DNA of 64,000 nucleotides, taken from Romanomermis culicivorax (taxonomy: Eukaryota > Nematoda > Enoplea > Mermithida > Mermithidae). Below the pieces are notes generated by a model. It was not told where the DNA came from, did no database searches, and worked only from the letters and a program-made list of their open reading frames with translations. The stretch covers positions 434,001 to 498,000 of the forward strand of contig CAWUHX010000139.1 of the NCBI GenBank assembly GCA_963922205.1, in the 5' to 3' direction. The translations under genes and the position numbers were made by a program. Of the stretch, positions 56,224 to 64,000 are shown one piece after another; positions within the stretch are counted from its first letter, which is position 1; each line of letters opens with the position of its first letter.

Positions 56224-56556
56224 TCTTGGTTTACGATGGGATTTCTGCTTAAATGCTTCAATTTTTGCTTCACGCTGTATTCGTTTAAATGTATCGCTTA
56301 ATGTCTCGTTGGAGGGGATTTCCAGTTTGCTTTCTACGAATACTGTCTTACTGTAGGAAATGATTACTGCTGTATTATCTAATGCTTCTAAATGCCCGGA
56401 TAAGAGTACACCTAACTGGGGGCAGGGAGTTCCACTGGTTAACGTAACGGTACGGTCACCAAAATATGTAACGACCAGATTTCTGTGACGTACTTTACTT
56501 GGACCAATCGGTCGATACGGCGGGGTAAATAACGGGACGGGGGCGCGGGCGTACGA
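56224..56556 (-). other. Open frame upstream of the gag ATG, reaching into the 5' LTR
   Basis: In the gag phase there is no stop from 56556 (after a UAA at 56559-56557 in the LTR) to the ATG at 56223: 111 codons, with no ATG. The part in the leader looks protein-like (SDTFKRIQREAKIEAFKQKS next to the ATG). Initiation at a non-AUG codon, or joining by splicing, would extend Gag N-terminally. A different frame of the LTR (56741-56439) encodes 100 codons from an ATG close to the expected transcription start. Confidence 0.4.
56444..56461 (-). promoter_or_regulatory. Putative primer-binding site of copy H
   Basis: On the minus strand, five bases after the LTR end, TGGTGACCGTACCGTTAC begins with TGG, the complement of a tRNA CCA end. 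The first eight bases resemble a tRNA-Trp 3' end as I recall it, but the match does not extend, so the primer is not identified. Confidence 0.35.
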
Positions 56557-57356
56557 TTACAACACAACAACGGGTAATCGACGGTCGCTTGAACATCGAC
56601 AAAATAAAACGGGGGCGGCGCGGTTGCTTGCAAATAACAAAATACACGACATGGTTTAATTGCTTTCGAAGACGGTTGCTTGCAAATGTGGGCACGGGGG
56701 CAAAATAAAAACGATACAAGAATAAGAATGAAAAAAATCACGCTTTGCTTTTTCTTTTATACGGCGATTTTGGCCACTCCCTGGGCGCTGCGGGAGGTCG
56801 AGCTTCTGTCCATTTTCTTCCGCCAATCGTCGTTTCCGGCTACGCTTTTTATGCTTTCTTAATAACGCCTCTCTAACGCTTTTCTGGTACCGTATGCTTT
56901 CTGTGCTTCACTTGCTTTCTACGGTGGGCTTGGCCACACCTCTGTGCTTCTGTGCATGCTTCCTGTATCGGTTTCTCTGTATACACATGTTTTGTGGGGC
57001 CGCCGCTACTGTTACACTTGAGACTACTGTACGGCGGGGCTTCTACGTATTTTACTGTGTGCAGGTGTTGTTTACGATTTTTACGGGGGATTATGGTAGC
57101 TGTGGAATGTGTAGTTTAGTGTGGGTTCTAGGGGAACAGCTGCCGTTTGTGCAAATTAATTAGGGCATCTTAATTGGGCTACCGGGGTGTGAACGGATCA
57201 AAATAAAGTACTTCACGTAATTTTGTAGGAATGTTTGGGTGTGAATCCCAGACATCCTTGAGACGATAAAATGTGAAAATAAAATAATATCTAATAAATG
57301 TCTATTACATACAGTATGCTACATATTTACAGTACTGCTTTAGCAGGTACGTTACA
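56467..57356 (-). repeat. 5' LTR of copy H
   Basis: 890 bp, same ends as the other LTR. In transcription order: U3 from 57356, TATAAAAG at 56761-56754, expected start near 56735-56725, ATTAAA at 56660-56655, U5 to 56467. The TATA box and polyadenylation-like signal are about 95 bases apart, giving a short R region. Confidence 0.95.
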
Positions 57357-57360
57357 ACAT

Positions 57361-60202
57361 TCTTCATAGCTATTTGACTAACTTGATGAATATTTACTGT
57401 GTCTTTATCGCCCAGCAAACCAATGGTTTTTTTAACCCTAAATCAGCCATGCAGTCAAAAAAAAATTTCGGTGCTTCTGATTTTCATCATGTATGTAGCT
57501 GCTCATTGTTTTTGTGGTCTTAAAATCTCAATAGCTGTAGAGAATTCTTTGCCTGACATCCCTGAACAAGTAAAAACAATTTAAAATTATAATAACTTAA
57601 AACATCTGTAGAAAGTGAGACATAAAACAGTTCACCAGTACATGTATTTGAAAGTTGGGGCTGATGTACTACACTAACAGATTTCGTACATCATTTTTGT
57701 CATATGGAGCTCATTTCATGGAAAAGTACACCAGGATAGGATGCATGTGCCAAATTTACATATTCATAAATTTTACACATTTGTATAGTTGAATGAGCAC
57801 AACTTAACCACAATGAACCTCTTGAAAATTTGTTTCCAGAATTCTTTTCCTTTACTTCATGCATTTACAAATGTTGAAAAAATTTAGATGAACAGGATCA
57901 TTTATGATGATCTCATTCTGTTTGACTTTTTTGTTGTATGTTTTGCTGGCTCTAGTAGATTTGTTGAGATTCAGATAGCAATGATGAGAATATGCTGGTA
58001 AGAATTATAATTAGGTAGAGGAGTCATTCCATTAATAATTAATCGAAAGTATCACAGGGTTCATGACATCATAGCAGTTTGAAAGTAGAATGCTGAGTAG
58101 GGGTAGGAGGAATACGAGGGTATAAAGTATATCTCTGGAAGTCTAAGTGAAGGCAGCATGACGTCAATATTGCCCTCAATTATGGGGTTATTTACACTTC
58201 TGCATTTCAGCTCAATGATTAATGTTGTACTAAACTGTTTCACCATGCTACAGTAAGATGATAAGAAGTAGTTTGACTTTTTCTGATGTTCAAGATTTTT
58301 TGAAAGTCTTACATGGGGTAAAGCAAATTCCCTGGTTGCAGTGCAGAAATTGATGACAATCCTGTTGTAAAAGGACATTAGTGGAAAAAATATTTCAGAA
58401 TAGTGATCATTCATTATTCTATCTGTCAGAGGGTCAATTCCTCTGACCTTTGGTCCTCTAATTATCACATTTTTATTTTCTAGAGAAGTGTTTCCATTTA
58501 TTATTAAGTAAACAAACAGATAAAATGGTTTGTGTCACAGATTTTTTGGCTCCTAAAACAAATAAATGGTCATGCAAGTTGATGTCAGGCACGCCGCCAT
58601 GCAGTTCAGTCATTATTGCAAGATTTATTATTATTATTGAAACGTCTTTTTTTGCTCTTGTCGTCCTGTCTTGTGGAGGGGACGTTTTTTTCAATTTAGG
58701 CAGTGACTAGGGAAGGAGCTTGGGCGTCCTCGCCGATTACGATTATTGTGTATCGTTGTTTTCACGTCTCGTGGGTTTTTACATTTGAGAGCCGATGCAC
58801 CTGAGGATTTTTGATGCCGCCCTTTTGATCAAGAGGCTTAGTGAGTTGTTGTTTGGAGACAGGTAGATCTGTCTCGTCTTTTGAGGAGTTTCAGCTTAGG
58901 CCGCGTGTTGAGATATCCTAAAGTCCCTGTGGCTCTGTGTGCAGGGGTGAAGAAAAGGATCTGCAAGGCAGGGAGTAGTTAGGCGGCTGTGTTCACATGT
59001 TTGGAAATTTGCATACTCGTTTTCTATTGACCCTCACTGTTGTATTTCATTGCACTTTTCGTTTTGCTCATAATGAATCTCTTCGTACATCTCAACTAGT
59101 TACAGTAGGAGCATAGTTAGTACCGGGTTAGCGTCAGGGGCCGTACCAGATTGGATCTCCCAAGAACCGCAGCCAGGTAGCCGAGGGCATACAAGCACCC
59201 AATACAACATGTCAAAGGATCTTGGAAAACAATTATGCAAGCAGTGACCACCAAAAGAATGATGGGAAGTTGGTCAGGTTTTTCTGGGTATACTTTTTCA
59301 TCTATTCATTTTTACATTACAGCATAAATGTAGCTTCTTTGGTTTGTAATTTACCAAGCTCTACCCACTCATACAGCCAAATTATCATTCCTCCATGGAG
59401 TAAAAATGGCAGCACAACAATGCCATCACACTATCAGTAATGACATTGTTTTTTGAACATGTTTCAATTTTTTAATTTTTTATATCCCACTAGTTTATAA
59501 TTCCTGATTTTCAGCTGATGTTTTTTGTTTTCAAAAAATGGGAGAAACAATTATTTGTTGCCAAAAATGAAATTCACTCAGAACTCTAAATTTCCACTAA
59601 CAGAGTATAGTACATCTTGCTACTTGTGACTTATACCTGCTGCTTGTTACTTATTTGTTGAAGGATCCTATTCTTTCCCAATTAGTGATTTTCTCATTCT
59701 CTAGTACTTTGCTCAAATATGTTTTGAATATGATAATTAGAGAATGAACAGGATCTTTCTTTTCTTTGTTCATATCAATTATTTTATCAATAGATACGTG
59801 GCATACAATTTCATTTGTAGAAACATCCTTTTTTTATATCTGCCAATTCCACATATGCAAGTGTATTCAGCATGGAAAAGCTGATATTTGATTTAACCTG
59901 CAAAAAAACTATGTTTCTCATACTCCTAATGCTCTGCATGTTTTTTTAACCAAATTGAAATTTCCTTTACCATTTAAAAATTCTGGGAAATATCATTATC
60001 AAGATTCATATGTGCAAACCTAATATACAGTATTAAACAATGTGTTCTAAAAAACAAAAATAGAACAGGCTCAACTTTCCTTCTATCCAGCTATCCATAA
60101 AGTGAAAATATGCAACTTTCCCAGTGAAACATATATGTTTCAGGTTAACAAGCTATTTTAACATTGAACAGAATTTATCACTTTTTGCATTGTCACTCAG
60201 AC
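57361..60202. other. AT-rich stretch without a recognised gene
   Basis: This is the flank of the copy H insertion. A GC-richer part at 58520-59200 contains no coding motif. The dispersed repeat at 58415-58515 is listed separately. Confidence 0.35.
58415..58515 (+). repeat. Dispersed repeat shared with 26520-26620 (inverted)
   Basis: TGTCAGAGGGTCAATTCCTC then TGACCTTTGGTCCTC (58425-58459) matches the reverse complement of 26564-26600. GAGGGTCAATTCCTCTGACC gives a partial palindrome. Confidence 0.5.
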
Positions 60203-60460
60203 GTTAAGGCCCAAATTACAGAAAGTGGGTTGAACATGGGGTAAGTGTAGAAATAAAATGGCCCGTAAGTTTGAAGGTAAATAAAACTCGAGTAAAATCT
60301 CAGGTTATAGCCAAGAAAAGTTCAACTAAAATTATGGGTAAAATTACTGGTAAAAGTCAGGTAGAATCAGCAAAAATTTTTTTTATCATCAATTTTATCC
60401 AACTCGAGATTGCTGAAAGAGGGTAAAGTAAAAGTCAGGTAGAGCACACAGAGGGGTGCA
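60203..60460. mobile_element. Possible TTAA-type MITE (copy 2)
   Basis: Begins TTAAGGCCCAAATTACAGAA, the inverted form of the right end at 3109. It contains repeated GGTAAAATTACTGGTAAAAG and AAAGTCAGGTAGA motifs like those of 2880-3010. The second end was not found. Confidence 0.3.
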
Positions 60461-60544
60461 AGGCAGTGGTGGGCTGCAACAGTGAATATAGCCACAGGGC
60501 TTTTGGCCTAAAAGTCATTGTTTTCCCATTTATTTTTCACAAAA

Positions 60545-60640
60545 AAACAAAAAAAAATATTCCAAATTACAACGTTACAAAAAAATCACAAATTACAAAA
60601 ATACAAAAAAATCACAAATTACAAAAAAATCTTTTCTTAA
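60545..60640. repeat. A-rich tandem repeat (AAATTACAAAAAAATCAC)
   Basis: AAATTACAAAAAAATCAC-like units of about 18 bases occur four times between 60560 and 60635. Low-complexity repeat. Confidence 0.55.
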
Positions 60641-61535
60641 TTGTTGCGTGCTTTAAATCTTTATTTGTTTTTCATACCTCCCATGGCAAGAAGTGGCATG
60701 TACAAAAATTTATTTTTCACTTAATCTCGGTTTGAAATCTCATCTTATTTTTTCTTTTTGTTTTTTTTTGCTCAATCGACAAAGCTGGGATTTGATTTTT
60801 TTGTGACACTTGTGCTAATGTACATAATATGTAAATGATTTATTTTTTATAGAAAATTTTGAGGGGGGTAGTGTTGGGAAGGTGGCAAAGACTTCATGGT
60901 GAAACACGCAACCAGTATGAGATAGACAGATATATGTTCTGTCTCCAGTATCAATCCCATGGTCCAAAATGAAAGGTCATGGGAAGGTGGGCAACCGAAG
61001 ACCCTCAGCCTTGGTGCAGGTCAAAGTGGATTCAGTGGAATGCTAGTAAAGTCAAGCTGACATGGAGTCGTCAATCCCTGGGCGTCCAGACCAAGAGGTA
61101 GCAAACCTGGACAGCCTTGTGGACATTCCAGTGTGCCTGTAGAAAGACTTGAGGTTAGAAGGTTGTTATTTGAAATGCTTTCCACAAGGGGATAAGAATG
61201 ACCAAAAAGGTTCAGAAAACTGTGTTGACTGTATTTAATCCTGAAAAATTCCGAAATTGTCTTCACAGCATATTATGGATCTTTTAAACTTTGTGTTGGT
61301 CAGTTCCAAGGCTGGAGGGATGTTGGGGATGGACATAGTCTATCTCCAGGTTGGGAAGAAATAGGGAAAGTCATCACAATTTGTGTCTATGCAAATTTGC
61401 ATACACACCATGCATAAAAGGTCCAGTTTTTTATGTTTTTGTTTATTCTTGTATTTGTTCTTTGTCAAAGAGAAAATCCATGGGCCTGACTGGCCAAATT
61501 ATCATTAATATTGATTTTATGTTTGTATTTTTGGA
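60640..61535. other. Non-coding stretch
   Basis: No supported gene. The sequence becomes integrase-related at about 61540. Confidence 0.35.
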
Positions 61536-61539
61536 TCAC

Positions 61540-62178
61540 TGAATCATTTAATACCCAAAAAGTTCACACAACGCCGTACCACCCCATTGCCAATGGGAAG
61601 TGGAACACTAACTAAACCCTCGCTGCCATAAATTCAAAACATACTGATTAAAATGTGTATTTAACCTTTGTGGTTTTTGCCATCAATATTCACAAAAATG
61701 ATAGCACCGCCTACCCCCCATTAGAATTACTACATGGCCCACAAGCCAATTTGATATCTGACCCAGCCCTCAATTTCCTCCCCACCACCTATATGGTGGA
61801 TCTTGATGACTTTGCACTTCGAGTGAAATTTCACTTCACAGATGCTCTCTCCACAGTTCAGAAAAACTTACAAAAAGTGCAGAACCAATAGGCAACTCAG
61901 TACAACAAAAACACACATAAAATTCAATACAAGCCAGGCGATTTTGTTTTATACAAAAATCACTCTCGCAAACAAGGTTCAACACTCAAATTTTTGCTCC
62001 GCCACAATGGTCCTCATACAGTCATTAGGTTCTTGTACCCTAATGTCACACTGGAACCTTGGCTCAAAAATATGGCCTTTACCATTTATGTAAATGAGAC
62101 AACACCTTTCCACCCAAGGGTAACTAGTACCGAAGAAATCCGAGATGCCACTATTCAACAAAACCCCCTTGAATGAGG
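61540..62178 (+). pseudogene. Integrase C-terminal remnant of copy I
   Basis: The translation gives NTQKVHTTPYHPIANG (61550-61600), then VVFAINIHKNDSTAYPPLEL, LLHGPQANLISDPALNFLP, MVDLDDFALRVKFHF, then after a stop NQ and a frame change, YKPGDFVLYKNHSRKQ-like, LLRHNGPHTV and VTLEP with VNETTPFHPR. This is the closest relative of the intact pol here (most residues identical around INIHKNDST and MVDLDD). Only the region from the catalytic-Glu block to the end of pol remains; that block is itself disrupted (GKWNTN, then stop). Confidence 0.88.
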
Positions 62179-62191
62179 TCCTTCAACTTCA

Positions 62192-62203
62192 CAAGGAGGG
62201 GAA
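62192..62203 (+). promoter_or_regulatory. Polypurine tract of copy I
   Basis: CAAGGAGGGGAA directly precedes the TG start of the putative 3' LTR, in the same position relative to the end of pol as in copy H. Confidence 0.55.
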
Positions 62204-63009
62204 TGTAAGATGGGTGATAACACATTAGTGTAAACTCATAATGTACAACATGTATATCCGATTACTGTATATACTTTTATTTGTGATGTATTTTCTCAGG
62301 AATGTCTGGGTTCCCCCATATTGACACTCTTGTACATTCTTTTGAAGTGTTCTGTTTTTGATGTTCCTGCACCCCAAAAACTACATTGACCCAACTGGAA
62401 ATCATTACAATCCATACATCAAAACCTCGCTCCCATAACCCACTCGAGGCACTTGAAACACACCTTTCCCATAGATACAGTATTCCCCGAAAATTCAACA
62501 CCTGTCCTGCAATAAAATGTAGAAACTGCAACCCAGACACCAGTCTCAAGTAGAACAGTAATGACCATTACATTACAGAAGCACATACACACTAGTTAGT
62601 GAGAAGGAAGCACGTAGGCATGGCTAAGCCTACAATGAACCTGAGGCCCAAGCAGAGAAGCTAAGCATAAAACAAAAAGGGGTGGTAAAGCACAAGAAAG
62701 CCTAGAGGTGTGGTTAAGCAAACATACAGTATATGGAAGTGCCTAAAACAAAGAGCGACCATTGGTTAGGAGAAGAATTTCAGAAGCCCACTAAGGGTGT
62801 GGTCAAAAGGAAGGGGTACAAAAGAAAGAATAGTGAAAATATTCTGTTTTATTGCACTCTCGAATTCATGTGTGAAGGCTTGACTCATGTATTTTTGCGA
62901 AATAGAAACATTCGTTATCGTCGATGCTAAGCATAGAGCCATTGGCGACCTTATTTTCAATTGAATTGCCGTTTTCATTGTCATAGCTATTTGTTATGTT
63001 ATCACCCCA
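62204..63009 (+). repeat. Putative 3' LTR of copy I
   Basis: Starts TGTAAGATGGGTGATAACA after the polypurine tract and ends TGTTATCACCCCA, giving an inverted repeat GGGTGATAACA/TGTTATCACCC at or near the ends. The length would be 806 bp, close to the 890 bp LTR of copy H, but sequences differ. No second copy of this LTR is in the window. Confidence 0.5.
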
Positions 63010-64000
63010 GGGGCCTCTTGGACTGTGTAAATTCAACAAGTTAAAGTATCATAAGAATTAGAGTGAGATCCAACCAATTCCCTCATTTGCGTGTTACAAA
63101 CATATTAAAAACTGAAATAAAAGTTAAAAGTAAAAAGTTTTCACAAATTAAACTTAAAAAACAGAGAGAAAGGAAAAATGTAGAAAAAATAATTGAATAA
63201 AAAAAATGAAAAAATAGAAAGAATTAATATAGAAAACCAGAAAAATGATAGAAGTGAAAAATAAAAAATAAACATGAAAAACACAAATAAAAAGTAAAAA
63301 AAGTGAAAAAAAAATTTAATATAAAGAAGAAGTAAAAAATAGAAATATATTGAATATTAAGAGAGAAAAATAAAAGATAGAAGATTTAAATATTGAAACG
63401 ATTCAAATATTAAAATCAAAAATATGAGGAAAATTAAAAATACAAAAAATTAAATAAAAATAGAAATAATAGATAAAAGCAGAACAACTTTAAAACATGT
63501 AATATAAAAAAGAGAAATAGAAGATGAAAGTAGGAAGAAGTTGGAAAAAAATTTAACATAAAACTAAAAAACAGAACAAAAAAGTAAAAATATAAAAATT
63601 TGAATATAATGAAACAGAAATGAAAATAAAAGTAAAAAAAGAAGAAAGCTCGGATATAAAAAAGACAAATTAAGTATGAAATTAAAGACAGAAAATTAAA
63701 TACAAAAAAGAGAAGAAAAGAAAAAATTTTAAAAAAATATAAAGAAACAGAAACAAACAATAAAGTTAAAAAATCAAATTTAAATTACAGAAAAAAATTA
63801 AATATAAGAAAATCAGAAATAAATGATAAAAGTAAAAAAATAATGGAAATGAGACATTTGTGTCATGTGGCACAAGATGCCAAAACGATTTGTGCTAATG
63901 GCACAAATTTTTTTCTGCTAGAAATATAGTAAAACTTTTAAAAGGTTTTAACCCAAAAAGGTTGGAACAAACATACTTGAAACAGCATTTTAATACACAT
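63010..64000. repeat. A/G-rich low-complexity block
   Basis: From about 63110 to 63850 the plus strand is almost only A, G and T with very few C, built of AAAAATAGAAATAAAAG-like strings. No stable unit length is evident. The long minus-strand frame here (Phe/Leu/Tyr-rich) is a product of the base composition, not a gene. Confidence 0.6.

Larger units (their letters stand above)
48073..57356 (-). mobile_element. Intact Ty3/Gypsy-type LTR element with gag-env-pol order (copy H)
   Basis: The 9284 bp element is bounded by 890 bp LTRs with TGTAACG...CGTTACA ends and flanked by ACAT on both sides (48069-48072 and 57357-57360). Transcription is on the minus strand. Internal order: 5' LTR (56467-57356), short leader, one frame for Gag, linker and Env-like domain (56223-52579), one in-phase UGA, then protease, RT, RNase H and integrase (to 48994), polypurine tract, 3' LTR (48073-48962). 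The integrase after RNase H and the GPY motif place pol in Ty3/Gypsy. Eleven LTR differences (about 98.8% identity, counted by eye) imply a fairly young insertion. Base composition is clearly less AT-rich than the flanks. Two catalytic positions are abnormal (protease and integrase). Confidence 0.95.

Noticed and set aside
63434..63760. 108-codon Phe/Leu/Tyr-rich frame
   Set aside because: A by-product of the A/G-rich low-complexity plus strand.

Overview
This is AT-rich nuclear DNA of an animal, most likely an invertebrate; the phylum cannot be fixed from the sequence. The signs are spliced exons, microsatellites and metazoan-type transposons (Ty3/Gypsy, PIF/Harbinger, Polinton/Maverick). 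No complete host gene, rRNA, tRNA or CRISPR array was found. At most three isolated candidate host exons are visible (2032-2104, 26967-27163, 45305-45399). Nearly everything recognisable is a transposable element or its remains.

The centrepiece is copy H (48073-57356, minus strand), a 9.28 kb LTR element. It has two 890 bp LTRs (11 differences by eye), a 4 bp target duplication (ACAT), a polypurine tract and two long open frames. The first frame (1214 codons) is Gag with four CCHC zinc knuckles, then a Pro-rich linker, then a membrane glycoprotein-like (Env-like) domain. The second (1156 codons) is protease, reverse transcriptase, RNase H and integrase. So the env-like domain lies between gag and pol, not 3' of pol. 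The two frames are in the same phase and separated by one UGA codon.

Relatives of copy H lie across the window. Copy A (about 5640-11250, +) has gag, linker, env, protease and the start of RT. Copy B (15640-17080, -) has gag only. Copy C (21962-23870, +) has zinc knuckles, linker and env. Copy D (38400-40130, -) has env then protease. Copy E (40145-40720, +) is integrase. Copy F (42120-44840, +) is protease to integrase. Copy G (45740-45850, +) is zinc knuckles. Copy I (61540-63009, +) is the integrase C-terminus plus a 3' LTR. Copies A and D repeat the order env then protease although they are old and diverged, so this order looks like a lineage trait.

Other elements: a decayed Polinton DNA polymerase B with short introns (27840-31240, +) and a Polinton-type integrase piece (37316-37514, +); a 2.47 kb PIF/Harbinger transposon with TTA target duplications (33401-35867), whose transposase and Myb-like genes interleave on opposite strands; possible TTAA-type MITEs at 2880 and 60205; and several tandem repeat fields, including a 66 bp-period array carrying TGACGTCA-like cores (18860-19320). 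The remaining stretches are AT-rich non-coding sequence.
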